A stretch of DNA of 64,000 nucleotides. It comes from Anthoceros angustus (lineage: Eukaryota; Streptophyta; Anthocerotopsida; Anthocerotales; Anthocerotaceae). The notes beneath the pieces are model-generated. The model had not been told where the DNA came from and did not search any database. It saw nothing but the letters and a program-made list of their open reading frames with translations. Positions within the stretch are counted from its first letter, which is position 1; every line of letters starts with the position of its first letter. The position numbers and the translations under genes were made by a program. Shown here piece after piece: positions 10,855 through 21,480 of the stretch. The DNA lies in the NCBI GenBank assembly GCA_010909165.1, contig VJWM01000234.1:62001-126000 (forward strand), written 5' to 3'.

Positions 10855-12850
10855 GTGAAGGAGGAGAACCCTAGCCACAAGTTGGCCGAGGAGGAAGGAG
10901 AAGGCGAACAAGCGCCACGAGGAGGAAGTCTCCTGCGCATTGGAAGGAGGCGTCAAGGCAAGGGCGCAAGGTTGAAATTGTGGTTGAAGGGAGGACCTCG
11001 ACCACCCATCTGGCACCTACGGAGAGGAATCGAGGAAAATTGGCAGCGGTGGGGCGTCATCAAGCCTAACGTGAATTGTGCCTCGGGGGGTTTGTGACTC
11101 GGAGAAGGCGTTTGGAGCAAGCCTCGAGATTGCCAATTGGAGTAATTCCTTCCTTTAGCATTTGGAGAGAAAGGCACCATGCCTCGAGCTGGAAAAGGCA
11201 AGGGAAGGAGCCGCCAAGGGCTCCTCCTCGCGAGGAGAAAAGGAAGAAGGCGGAGGCGCCGCCGAGAGGTGAACTTGTGATGCCCCAATTCACTTGCTTT
11301 TGGGCAGCAACCCTCGATTTGGTTGATTTGGTGGGCGAAGGATAACATCCAATTGGGATGGGTGTATGGCCGCCAATGGGCCTACACCAATTTGGAATTG
11401 ATTGAGTGTTTCATCAATCTCCATCAATCGAGCGATGCCGCATTCTGGGAAAATGCTCGAGCGGATCCTCTGGACCGTAAGCATTCGGCAGGTCTATGGG
11501 AGGCCAGGAGGAAGAGGCTCGGGTGCTCTCCTCGAGAGGATGGAGGAAGAGGCTCTCGATTCCAGCTCCTCGACATGATGGACGGAGGTGAAGGCCCATG
11601 CCAAAAATGGGTGGAAGGCAAGCATCAAGGAGCTGAAGTGGGCTCTTCGCAAAGATTGTCTTGGGGTTGGTAAATTACCAAGGACGTCCTATTTCAGCAC
11701 CAACTTCCTCCAATTTTGTGGAAGATTTCCATGAGGAGCCAAGCAGTTGGGGCACCATCATGTATGAGGCCTACATCCACCAGGAAAAGCTCCTCAAGCC
11801 AAATTCGGTGGATGAGGAAGGGCCGAGCCTACCTCGGCACCTATTTGGTGCATTTGTGGGAAAAGGAAGGGCTTCTCACAAGCAAGGAGTTGGAAGATGC
11901 TTGGCATCCTTGAGATAATCCATCTCCGGCCAAGCTTGGAAAGGCCTTGCCTTTTGCATTAGGAAGGTGGGAGGTGGACCTCCACCAACAGGGGCAAGAG
12001 CGGAGAAGTGGAGGTTGCTGGGGTGGGAATCTTTTCCCCCAGGAGCAAGCGAGAAGGAGGCGGCCAAAGAGGGCCAAGTAGTGGTTTATGAGGAGGAACT
12101 ATGGCTCCAAGGGTGGGGAGTCCCACCATCTCATGTGCCTAGGAAGAGGCACCTACCCGGGGGGTGGTGACCGTGGTGGTGATACCACAGTAGGTAGGCG
12201 GACTACAGTGTGAGGCAGCCTACCCGGTGGAGCACCCCGCCCGGTGGCGGGCGACCTCGGCGGGGAAGGGAAGGAGAAGCGTGCGGCGCGCGGGCGCCAG
12301 GCCGCCGCGCATTGGGAGGAAGCGGATGGAGCGGCGGTGAGGGACCCGCGCCGTGATGGTCCGAAGTGCGGAGAGCTGGAAATTTCCGGCAAGAAGGTAG
12401 GGAATTAGGACCCCTAGGAGACTTTGAGTGCTTGTGAAGCACTCAACCGTGTGGTTGAAGGGGCTAGAACTAGCAGCCTCCTTGTGGGCGTGCCAGAGAT
12501 GAAAGCCCAAGACATGGCGGGAGGCGGGGACTAAATGGCAATTGGAGGCCATGGAGTCCGATGAGAAGCGACCAAGCGGAAAGGCTGAGAAGCTCCAAGC
12601 GACCTCATGGATGGTGGCGAGCAAAGTCCAGAGGAAGGTGTCGCGGTGAGAGAGAGCCTAGCGACCACCCAAGGATTCATGGAGCAGGCGGAGGAGCACT
12701 TTGCCCAATTAGAGCAGAGCGAAGGGCAAAAGCAGGCTCGGAGGAAGATAGCGGTCCAGCAATTGGGCGAGCGGTGATGGCTACCCAAGCCATCAAGATC
12801 CGGGACATGGAAGAGGAATTGCGAAGGATCGGTTCAATTAATCTAATGAC
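10855..12850 (+). pseudogene. ORF X of Gypsy family G, decayed copy 2
   Basis: This is the plus-strand counterpart of the product at 1376-3900. The segment QLGWVYGRQWAYTNLELIE starts at 11350, the LLTSKELEDAWHP block lies at about 11875-11913, and the charged C-terminal helix (EEHFAQLEQ-, then VMATQAIKIRDMEEELRRIGS) is at 12690-12840. It follows pol in the same orientation, which fixes ORF X as a sense ORF between integrase and the 3' LTR. I do not recognise the family. A weak resemblance of the SKELEDA region to the VWGH-NLLKEGEEE region of the P-unit protein suggests the two are related. No 3' LTR follows; the copy ends against an R3-type LTR. Confidence 0.6.
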
Positions 12851-13400
12851 CTATCTTTAAATATGTAATTATTGTTAATTAATCTAAGATGCTTATGTTA
12901 ATTAAGCATTGATTAGTATTAATTAATCTAATGTGATTATTCAATTAACCATGATTAGTGTTAATCAAACATGGTTAGCAATAGCTAAGTGGATAAGCTC
13001 AAGTAATATGTCTTGCATATTATAGTGTATTCTTAGGATATAATAGCTAAGTGGATAAGCTCAAGTAATATGCTTTGGCATATTTGCATATTATAGTGTA
13101 TTTTAGGATATTTACGGCTTGCGATGCCAATAGGATATCTTAGGAATATGCCGATGCGAGGGCTAGTATATATAGACCCTTCCATTGAAGACAATCGGAT
13201 CATCGTCCTCTGATGCTCAATCTGGTGTTGTGAAGGCCAAAGCTATGACTCGAGAGCGATGTGAGGAATTTGCGTGTTGTTCTCTTGGGAGAGTGTGTTT
13301 GTGCTACGATCGTGAGCTATTCCCTCCTGTTGGTTTGCACCTATATATCTGCGTATTAGATTTGTTTGCTTGTTGTTGGTGAGGAAGTGCTTATATGAAT
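12851..13400 (+). mobile_element. R3-family LTR, plus orientation
   Basis: About 550 bp match, in reverse complement, 30231-30745 and in part 14640-14830. Shared landmarks are AGCTAAGTGGATAAGCTCAA, GGAATATGCCGATGC and CATAGCTTTGGCC (reverse). A 62-bp internal duplication starts at 12981 and 13043. The AT-rich left half and a TATATATAGACCC promoter-like block near 13167 fit an LTR. Exact ends are uncertain because no target duplication could be read. It lies upstream of the Copia gag at 13691, so it may be that element's 5' LTR. Confidence 0.6.
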
Positions 13401-13690
13401 TCAAGTGCACCGTGCGCAACAATCACTCAATTCCATTAGATCGAAGCTATACATATTCATACTTCCCATGATAGATTGAATTCTCACCTCGAGATACATC
13501 TAATCTCTAAAGGTGTTGAGAAATTAATTGTTGAAGAAGTTAATACTTCTAATCCTTCTGTCTGGAGCAATACAGATATTTGCAACAACAAAACAATGAA
13601 GAAGTGCAGCATGTGCTCACGCGTTACTCCTAAAGTTATCAAAAGGACTCCGCGTCAACCACGTTCCAACTTTCTTCATTGAACATCAAC

Positions 13691-14100
13691 TGCAATGTCT
13701 GAGGAGCAAGTGATTGACGAGGTTATAAATTCAAACCGAAAAGCTTAAAAAGTGGCTTTTAGAAGAGAGAGCCAAATGGGAAGCAAAGTGGAAGAAGAAG
13801 AAACATGACTCACATACAAGCTGGTTCGGAGAAACAAGGAAGAGATTCAGGAAAAGGATATGATGTTTGGCAACTACGTGCCAAAGGAGTACTGCGACAA
13901 CGTGACTTATGGGATATTGTTAGCGGTGCTAATGATCGCCCCCTATGGAGTAAGGATTCTCAGGAAGAGTGGGACATTAAGGATCAGAAGGCTCAGGATA
14001 TCATCATAAGTGGACTTACCGAATCAATGGTTCGACAAGTCTCTGAAGCAAGAACCTCCAAGGAAATGTGGGACCGTCTTTCTCCCTTGGCAAGTTGGCC
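13691..14100 (+). pseudogene. Ty1/Copia gag fragment
   Basis: The frame encodes the N-terminal gag domain typical of plant Copia elements: YDVWQLRAKGVLRQRDLWDI (about 13859-13918), then QDIIISGLTESMVRQV and TSKEMWDRL ending near 14088. The same motifs occur at about 38450 and 53340 but with clearly different residues, so this is a separate family. Gag would package element RNA. The frame is cut short where minisatellite DNA begins, and no zinc knuckle, integrase or RT follows, so the element is truncated. Confidence 0.8.
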
Positions 14101-14120
14101 TTAAAAGGCCAAGCTCCCTT

Positions 14121-14440
14121 GGGGAGGTCTCATTGCTCTCCTTTGACTTGGGCTTCTTCTCCTTCGTCTTCTTGGCCTCAAGCCTTGGGACTAGAGCCTC
14201 TCCTTGTGCCTTGGGTCCTCTCTCTTGGCCTCAAGCCTTGGAACTTGGGCCTCTCCTTTGGCCTTGGGTTCTTTCTCTTGGCCTTAAGCATTGGGACTTG
14301 GGCCTCTCCTTTAGCCTTGGTCCCCTCTTTAGGCCTCAAGCCTTGGGACTTGGGCCTCTTCTTTGGCCTTGGTCCCCTCTCTTGGCCTCAAGCCTTGGGC
14401 GCACTTTTCAAGTTCCACCTTGGCTTTAGAGGGTCCCTTG
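14121..14440. repeat. 52-54-bp minisatellite
   Basis: Five tandem copies of a unit containing CCTCAAGCCTTGGGACTTGG start at about 14175, 14229, 14282, 14334 and 14386. Units differ by a few substitutions and one- or two-base length changes. Two overlapping open frames across it are a by-product of the repeat, not genes. Confidence 0.85.
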
Positions 14441-14914
14441 CCTACTTGCTAAGGATCTAAGCATAGCCTAGCATCTCCTTAGAGCCTAGCATCTTCTTAG
14501 CAAGCATAGCATGCCTAGCACACTAAGCCTAGGCGCCCTACCCTAGCATACTTAGCATACTTAGCCACTAGATGCTAACAAGCCTGGCACAAGCCTTGCG
14601 TGGCCTTTCGCCTAACTGTGAAAGCCAATCCTAGTACGCTTATCTAGCATACACAAGAGATCATAGCATGTAACAAATGGAGAGAGTAGCTGTGAGTAGC
14701 ACAAATACACTCTCCCTCACGGAACAAATTCCTCACACATCGCTCTCGGAGTCATAGCTTTGGCCTCCTCACAACACTCTTGCATTGCATATTGTGGACA
14801 AGGGACAAATGCTTTGTACCCCCTTCTGGTCGATTAGCAAGGGTTTCTGTTTTTTTTGTGAGGATTTGTGTGAAAAATAAGGGATATGTGTGGATAATAA
14901 GGCCAATCTGGCCA
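14441..14914 (-). repeat. TAGCA-rich low-complexity DNA and R3 LTR fragment
   Basis: From 14455 to 14580 the sequence is an irregular string of CTAGCAT/AGCATA words. From about 14640 to 14830 it is the reverse complement of the R3 LTR promoter side: it contains CATAGCTTTGGCCTCCTCAC, as does 30389-30408, and matches 13200-13290 inverted. No gene seen. Confidence 0.55.
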
Positions 14915-15690
14915 GTTACGTAGGTGTGGAACGTAAAAGTTTGGGCACTCCTACTTTTTGGATCAAAAGGGATCAAACTAGAGCAAAGTCAAACAACGGG
15001 AGAATTGAAGTGAAGTGGAAGAGAATTGTCAAGATCTTGAGGCAATTTGTTGGAGAATGAGGAGTAGAGGGTGAAGGCAATTAAGCCAAGTAGCTTGAGG
15101 TTGCTGCACAACAGCTGATAGGCTTGCGAGGCAAAGGCGATTATTGGGGACCACTACCAAGTTTGAGGGAAGGCAAAGTAATTTGCCACATGGAAGAAGT
15201 GAGACATGGGCGCTTTGCTGAGATTTTGCATGGGAGGGACTAGGTGAGATGTGGTTGCAGGAAGATCAAGTAATGGTGGAATTGTCAGATCTCGTAGGGC
15301 TCTAGGTGGGAGCTCGGCATGCGAGAGGAGCAGCAATTGGTGCAAGGATGGGAGCGAGCTCATGTTGAGTGAGCAGCCACAAGGGTTGCAAGAGGAGGCC
15401 ATGGCGGTGCCGAGGCACGTGGAAGTGCTCTCAATGGAGTCACGATGTGAGGATGGCATGATAGGGCCGTGTGTTGAACTAGGAAAGGCCAGGGTAGAGC
15501 ACTCACAGCAGGCTGAATTTGTAGCTGGGCTGCAAGATGGAGGTGTGGTTTGTGCCTTGGATGCTGGTGACCTGACAAACAAGAGTCTCATGGGACGAAA
15601 CCTATTGTACTTAGCGACAGTGGGATAAGTGTGGCCACTAGAGGGTGAATCTCGGAAGCCCCGGGATCTGCCTCCCACAGTAGGCGTGGT
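14915..15690 (+). repeat. Dispersed repeat, inverted partner of 28200-28970
   Basis: The first bases (GTGGAACGTAAAAGTTTGGGC) recur inverted at about 28940-28960 and directly, with changes, at 31673. Matching continues through the blocks around 15040 (GGCAATTTGTTGGAGAATGAGG) and 15400-15560. The last 150 bases (15540-15681) end in GCCTCCCACA and match, reversed, the outer end of the G LTR. It appears to be noncoding retroelement DNA ending in an LTR terminus. Confidence 0.55.
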
Positions 15691-16191
15691 CACAACTTCG
15701 CTGTTGGCAAGGTTCGGAGGACCTCCAAAGGATGGCCGCATCAAGGAAGGCAGGGTCCGAAATTGCTTTGCTCTTTGTGCGTGGTTGTGCCCGGAGAACT
15801 CTCGGCTTAAGGGACGATTTTAGAGATTGTGGAGATTTTCGCTGTGTGGTGCAAACCCATAGGAACCTGCCCAAGGGAAAATCTTTGGCTTGCAGGCATA
15901 CCCCTGGCAGTTGTGCCATAAGGGAGAGCCAAGGCCAAATTGCCTTGAAATTGTGTTAGGCTAAGAGGCCTAGATTAGGGAACGTGGAGTTGAAGATGGA
16001 TGTGGACATGATTGTGGAGTAGAAGCTAGAAGAGTAGAGTTAGAAGAAGGCCCTGGTCAGAGCCCAAGAGAGGGTCCCAAATCCGTCACCAATCGAGGTT
16101 GGAAGCTAGGTTAAGGTCTCAAAGTCATGAGGTGGTGAAGTTGCGTTGTGCCATTGGAGTGCCGCTATCAATGGTAAGAAAATGCCCCTAC
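15691..16191 (+). mobile_element. G-type LTR body, plus orientation, split by Copia C1 (left part)
   Basis: The segment 15758-16180 matches the reverse complement of 25700-26080, with shared landmarks such as AACTCTCGGCTT and AGGGTCCCAAAT. It is interrupted at 16191/21166 by the complete C1 element, whose target duplication CCTAC is the last five bases here. The rest of the LTR continues at 21171. Confidence 0.6.
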
Positions 16192-16434
16192 TGAAGGATC
16201 GTGTGGCAGCACATGATGGTGGAAAGAGGAGAGGAGAGGAGGAGGCAAGTGTAACTCTCTCACATTGAGATGAGGCTTAGGGTATTTACCCTCCATGCTC
16301 CTAGGAAGCTCCACAAGAAGCCCCTAGGAGCACAAGAAGCTTCCTAGTGATTAGCTTCAGCTAAACTAATGATACTTGACACCTAACTTAGACTAAGTGT
16401 ATTAGTCTAAGTACATTGCTTTAATACCCTTACA
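16192..16434 (-). repeat. C1 3' LTR
   Basis: This 243-bp LTR is about 20 bp shorter than its partner because of small deletions, for example TTAGGGTATTTACC here against TTGGAGGATATTTATACC there. The termini TG...CA are intact. The polypurine tract abuts it at 16435-16446. Confidence 0.9.
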
Positions 16435-16469
16435 ACCTCCCACTTAAAGGCCAATTTACCTTGAGAATG

Positions 16470-17900
16470 GACTATCTCATGCCCATCGATGTCAGCTTGT
16501 GCAAATTGCTCGTAGAGAGTCCCTTGGTAAGAATATCTGCGGGGTTCTGGTGTGAACCTTGACAAGTTGTACCCTCTTGTCATCCAACACCTCTCGAATG
16601 AAGTGATACTTCACATCCACATGTTTAGTCTTCGCATGAAACGGATTCTTTGCCAATTGGATAGCACTCTGGCTATCACAATGCAACACCGCGACTCAAC
16701 CTTGATCCCCAAGTCTCCCACTAAGCAGGCAAGCCATATGGCTTCCTTGCAAGCCTCGATTCGCAACATACTCGGCCTCTGTGGTAGATAGCGTAATGCA
16801 CGGCAAACGAGATCGCCATGAGAGCCCCTCCGTGCACATGAAGACATAACGATGTGGACCTCCTTTTGTCCATATCCTGCATAATCGATCATGTACCCAA
16901 CCACATGCATCTTCACTACCAAAACATATGCACAAAGCTTTTGTACCATTCGGATACCTCATAACTCCTTTTCTCGCCTCCCAATGCTTCTTGCCGGGGT
17001 TTGACATAAACACTAACCACTCCCGCAAAGGCAATGTCGGGACGTGTAGCAATCATTGCATACATCAAACTCCCTACGGTGATGAGTATGGGACCTTCTC
17101 CATTTCGACTTTGTCCTCCTCGAGCTTGGGCAATCCGGCTTGAAAGTTTCACATATGGAGGCAATGGAGTACCCAATGGCTTCCCTTCTCCATGTTGAAG
17201 CGTTGAAGCACCTGTAATGTATTCCGTCGAGACAAATAAAGCGACGCTTATATGCGACGAATCGCATGCCAAGTATATGGCTCGCCTCTCCCAAGTCTGT
17301 CATTTCAAAGTGAGCATTCAACTTTGACTTCAACGAAATCTCATCGATCTTCGAATTAGCATATCATCCACATAGAGGATCAAAATGAGCAAGCTTTGAT
17401 CCTTAGCTTGCTTCGTATAGAGGCAATGATCCTCATCGCTACGTTTGTAGCCTTGAGAAAGCATAAATGAGTGGAACTTGTGATACCACTCTCGGGTGCT
17501 GTTTCAAACCATAAAGGCTCTTCCTCAACTGCACGGATGCTCTTTGCCCTTCTCAACAAAACCTTCTGGTTGTTGCATGTAGACGTCCTCTTGAAGGTCA
17601 CCATGCAAGAATGCCGTCTTGACATCCATCTGTACAAGTTCCATATCATTCCTGGCAACCAAAGCAAGAACACATCGCAAAGTTGTCATTTTGACTACCG
17701 GTGAGAAAATCTCATCAAAGTCAATGCCTAGTTGTTGCTTGAAACCCTTAGCAACCAATCGTGCCTTGTACTTTGGTTTGCCATCAAGTATGACCTTCAT
17801 CTTGTACACCCATTTGCGGTAGTGCCTTCTTATCCTAGGCAACGGAACCAACTCCCAAGTTTGGTTCTTATGTAATTCATTTACATGGCCTTCTCCCACT
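16470..17900 (-). pseudogene. C1 reverse transcriptase and RNase H
   Basis: Reading the minus strand from 17900, the RVT_2-type RT starts with NQTWELVPLP, KWVYKMKV, DGKPKYKARLVAKGFKQ, FDEIFSPVVKMTTLR and MDVKTAFLHGDLQEDVYMQQ (to about 17570). The catalytic YVDD codons are at 17374-17363. Copia RNase H follows, ending with CDSQSAIQLAKNP, ARTKHVDVKYHFIRE-like sequence and the VQLVKVHT tail near 16550. The enzyme would copy element RNA into DNA. Frame shifts occur at about 17525, 17470, 17330 and 17050. The homologous segment of C4 (62515-63620) breaks at different places. Confidence 0.88.
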
Positions 17901-18049
17901 TCTCTTTGTTACTCATTGACATGGCCTCTTTGTAAGAAGAGGGTTCCCACAATCTGTCGGACATAATCCGAGATGGATCATACTGAGGAGGTGTAATCTG
18001 CGACCTCTCGAAGCCAGCACCTCTATAGGTGCTTGTTCGACTCTTGGTT

Positions 18050-19050
18050 CATCTACGGTGGAGGAATGTGCTCGCACATTACCACGGTATCAACCTGCCC
18101 TTGATGATCATGTCCATCTTCTTGGAAGATCACCCTTCGCACCTCCACAGTTGGAGTAGGCTTCCTGCATCTTGTTCTCATTGAAGAACACGTCGTTACG
18201 AACAACCTTTCTAGCTCTGGATCCCACAAAGCGGTATCCCATCTCACGGAATCACCATAGCCAAGAAAAATACATTTCTTGGACTTAGGTGCCAACTTGA
18301 AACTCTTTTGGAACATGGCGGTATGCCTCACGGCCAAACACTCGCAGATGCTTGTAGGATGGTTTCTTTCCGGACCATAGCTCCTCGAACACCTCATCAA
18401 CACCTTATTAGGAGATCATTAATAAGATGAACTGCGATGAACACTTCGCCCAAAACCCATTAGGCAATCCAGAGTTTGACAACAAACTACGCATCCTCTC
18501 CTGAATGGTTCTGTTCATCCGCTCAGCCACACCATTTTGTGGAGGAGTATCCGGCGCAGTCAATTCTCTTTTGATTCCCTTGGAATCGTAGAATGACTGG
18601 AAAGCTTTGGAAACATACTCTCCACCATTATCTGTCCTTAGACACTTCAATCGGTGGCCAGACTGATTCTCTACAAGGGTGACAAATTTGTCGAACTTCA
18701 TCCTTTTTCCTCAAAGGATAAACCCACACCTTGCGTGAGAAATCATCTATGAAAGTGACAAAATAGGAGGCACCGCCTAATGATGCGATGCATAGGTCCA
18801 CATACATCAGTGAACCAACTCAAGAGGTTTACTCCTACTTTTACCTCTTGTTCGATGTGATGATTTTGTCATTTCCCATATAAGCAGTGCTCACATCGAG
18901 AGATCGGAGAAGTTAAGAACAGGATATAACGAGCGAGATAAAACCTTCATTCCGAGACATATGTCCTAAGCAATGCCACAAGGAAACATTTGGTCTCACA
19001 CGATCACATGATCTTTTGGATGTTTACAAGTGAGTACAAAGTGCCACACT
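18050..19050 (-). pseudogene. C1 integrase
   Basis: The integrase core is clear at 18701-18408, with the second catalytic aspartate in TDNGGEY (codon at 18632) and the glutamate in QNGVAERMNRTIQERMRSLL. The downstream Copia signature KKCIFLGYGD lies near 18270, and the linker to RT contains TPTVEVRRVIFQEDG (18160-18115). Integrase would join cDNA to the chromosome. Several frame changes separate the segments. Confidence 0.88.
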
Positions 19051-19299
19051 TGATCCACGAGCTAACACAAGAGAACCTTTGGAGATCTTCCAAGAGTGAT
19101 CCCCAAACCAGGTGGTAACCAACATCATCCAAGCTGCGCTAATCATGCTCTTTGTCAACTTGAACATACGCGTCCTTTTGAATGAAGATCCGTTGTCAAA
19201 CTTGAGTTGCACATCACCTCGCTGCGATCGCATGCATAGTTATTTCCAAGCCTAACGCATCCTTTCCTTGTAGCATCATCGTGCTAAACCACTCTCTAT

Positions 19300-20170
19300 G
19301 AGGAGTAACATGGAAAGATGCGAGTCAATTATCCAATTGCGAATAAATGACTATCCACGGCATTTAATGCGGCATTCAAGTAAGAAGAGATAAGGACATC
19401 TCCGTCCTCAGAGTTTAACTCTTCCAACTGACAGACGAAGTCGCCTTCTTGTCGTCCTTCTTCTCTTTTCCTTGGTCCTTTTGAACTTCGCACTCTCTTT
19501 TGAAGTGACCCCTTTTGTGACAATAGTGACACTCCACATTCTTGTTACGACTACGAGATTTGCTACGAGAAGCTTCATCCGGTTGCTTCCCTTCGTGGAC
19601 CTCCCTCTCACTATGAGGGCACCTTTGGAACCTTTGGAAGGTTCCATGTTTTCTGTTCACCTCCTCGTTAACAGCTACCTTCTACATTTACAATGGTAAG
19701 ACCACTAGCGGTAATTACTCGACATGCGAAGGTGTCCCAACTCTCGGTAATGTGACCACAGAAACATAGCTCTCACGGAATCAGGAATGTGATACCTTGA
19801 GATGAGAGGCTGAAAATGGTATTGAAATCATTCGGATGATCGGACATCCTCGTCCCTTCCTTCATCTTCAAGTCCACCATTTTGTTTCAACCAATACACA
19901 CGAAGCCGCACTTTGCTTCTCATCAGTCACACTTACGCCACGCGGTCGTAACTCGTGGTCTTATCTTTCACATTGAAGTACATGCCAATGTTAGCATGAT
20001 AGTAGATCTAGCAAGCTCATCCAGTCCGCCACTCATCACGTGTCATACTATCGGTTTGGCCTAGACTTTATGGGCTTGATCGCTTTTACGCACTAGAACA
20101 TTATACACTTGTTCTTTCGAGCGGGAAGTTAGTACCATCTAACTTCTCGATATTGAACATAGCGTTTTCG
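19300..20170 (-). pseudogene. C1 gag with zinc knuckle
   Basis: Gag begins near 20159 with the typical FNIEKLDGTNFP motif, which breaks after 12 residues. A single CX2CX4HX4C zinc knuckle, CHYCHKRGHFKREC, is intact at 19531-19490, followed by a lysine-rich tail. Between these the frame is damaged. Gag would bind and package element RNA. Confidence 0.82.
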
Positions 20171-20889
20171 ATGATGAAGACATCATGACTCAAAAATCGA
20201 TCTGATAAAACACTCGACTCGCCTTGTCGGAAAAGTCAAAGAAAGCGATCACCGTCCGTGTATTTTGCGTTGATTTGACTGATATTCCGCGAATATTTCG
20301 GCGAATTTTACGCTCACCGTCACACCGCCGGCGTTCGGCACCGCGACTGCTCTGGCGCCGCGCTTTGCCCGCGCCGCGGCGCGCGCCGCGCCGCGCCGCG
20401 GCCGCGGCGCCTCGCCCAGCCCGCGCCGCCCGCGCGGCGCCGCGCCGCGCCGCCCGCGGCCGGCGCCGCGCGCCGCGCCGCGGCCGGCGCCGCGCCCGCC
20501 GGGCCCAGCGGCCCGCGCCCGTGCGCGCCGCGCCAGCGGCGGCCTTGCGCGCGCTGCGCCCGCGCGGCGCCGCGCCGCGGCGGCCGGCCCGCGCTGCGGC
20601 GCGCCAGCGCGCGCCGCGCGCGGCGCCGCGCCGCGCCGCGCCGCGCCGCGCCCGCCGCGCCCGCGCCGCCCGCGCGCCCGCGCCGCGCGCCGCGCCCGTG
20701 CCCACGGCCGCGCCCGCGCCGCGCCCCGCGGCCCGCGCCGCGGCCCGCGCGTCGCCTTGCCTCGCTCGGCCTCGTCCGCTCGCGGCTTTGCCCGCGCCGC
20801 GCGCCTCGCCCGATCTGGATCACTTGCAATTCCACGGCTGCGCGACCTGCAGCTAGAAAATTCTAGCATCACAACACAACCAAATTGTA
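20171..20889 (-). other. C1 leader with extreme G+C tract
   Basis: Between the primer site and gag lies a leader of about 720 bp. From about 20345 to 20815 it is almost only G and C, built of GCGCC/GCGGC words, with few A or T residues. Long frames stay open on both strands only because stop codons need A and T. Ordinary composition returns on both sides. No gene should be called here. Confidence 0.8.
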
Positions 20890-20901
20890 GCTCTGATACC
20901 A
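20890..20901 (-). promoter_or_regulatory. C1 primer binding site (initiator tRNA-Met)
   Basis: On the minus strand the twelve bases are TGGTATCAGAGC, complementary to the 3' end of plant initiator tRNA-Met, two bases inside the 5' LTR. This sets the element's orientation and the start of minus-strand DNA synthesis. Confidence 0.95.
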
Positions 20902-20903
20902 GT

Positions 20904-21165
20904 TGAAGGATCGTGTGGCAGCACATGATGGTGGAAAGAGGAGAGGAGAGGAGGAGGCAAGTGTAACTCTCTCACATTGAGATGAGGCTTGGAGGATATT
21001 TATACCCTCCAATAGGGCTCTCTAGGAAGCTCCACAAGAAGCCCCTAGGAAGGAGCACAAGAAGCTTCCTAGTGATTAGCTTCAGCTAAACTAAGGATAC
21101 TTAACTGACACCTAACTTAGACTAAGTGTATTAGTCTAAGTATATTGGGCTTTAATACCCTTACA
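20904..21165 (-). repeat. C1 5' LTR
   Basis: This 262-bp LTR has TG...CA ends. It is followed on the plus strand by CCTAC, the same five bases that precede the other LTR, showing that the two belong to one insertion. Confidence 0.92.
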
Positions 21166-21480
21166 CCTACATGTGTAGGTATGCCGATCTACCTCATCGA
21201 GGCGGGCCTCGAGAAGTAGCGTGCGTTAGAGTCGAGGCGGTTTGTGAAGACACATTGTGGCGTGTCTCTTGTATGTGGAGCGAGTAGTGGTCGCCCCAGT
21301 TATGTAAGGGGGCTTCAGAGTGTGAAGAGGTGTGTGGCTTGTGTCTTGGATGCTAGTGAGTTGATGAACAAGAGTCTCATGGAACAAAACTTATTGTGCT
21401 TGACGGCAGTTGGATAAGTGTGGCTACTAGAGGGCGATCCTAGGATCCTAGGGTTTTCCTTCCATAGCAGGCATGTAGGT
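21166..21480 (+). mobile_element. G-type LTR body, right part after C1
   Basis: This continues the LTR interrupted at 16191. It contains GATGAACAAGAGTCTCATGG and GTGTGGCTACTAGAGGG, matching 15560-15660 directly and 25020-25100 inverted, and ends near a GGGTTTTCC block that corresponds to the LTR terminus. Confidence 0.55.

Larger units (their letters stand above)
16192..21165 (-). mobile_element. Complete Ty1/Copia element C1
   Basis: This is a structurally complete minus-strand Copia retrotransposon of 4974 bp. It has two related LTRs (16192-16434 and 20904-21165), both starting TGAAGGATCGTG and ending TTACA on the plus strand. It is flanked by the 5-bp target duplication CCTAC (16187-16191 and 21166-21170). 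A tRNA-Met primer site lies inside the 5' LTR and a purine-rich tract (reverse of ACCTCCCACTT) inside the 3' LTR. Gag, integrase and RT/RNase H come in Copia order. Frameshifts throughout make it non-autonomous as written. Confidence 0.93.

Noticed and set aside
14010-14460. Two overlapping frames with Trp/Leu/Pro/Gly-rich repeats
   Set aside because: They are translations of the minisatellite in two frames and show no codon constraint.
20190-20926. Long Arg/Ala/Gly-rich open frames on both strands in the G+C tract
   Set aside because: With almost no A or T, stop codons cannot occur; all frames are open and the amino acids are just GCG/CGC words. No motif, and it lies in a retrotransposon leader.
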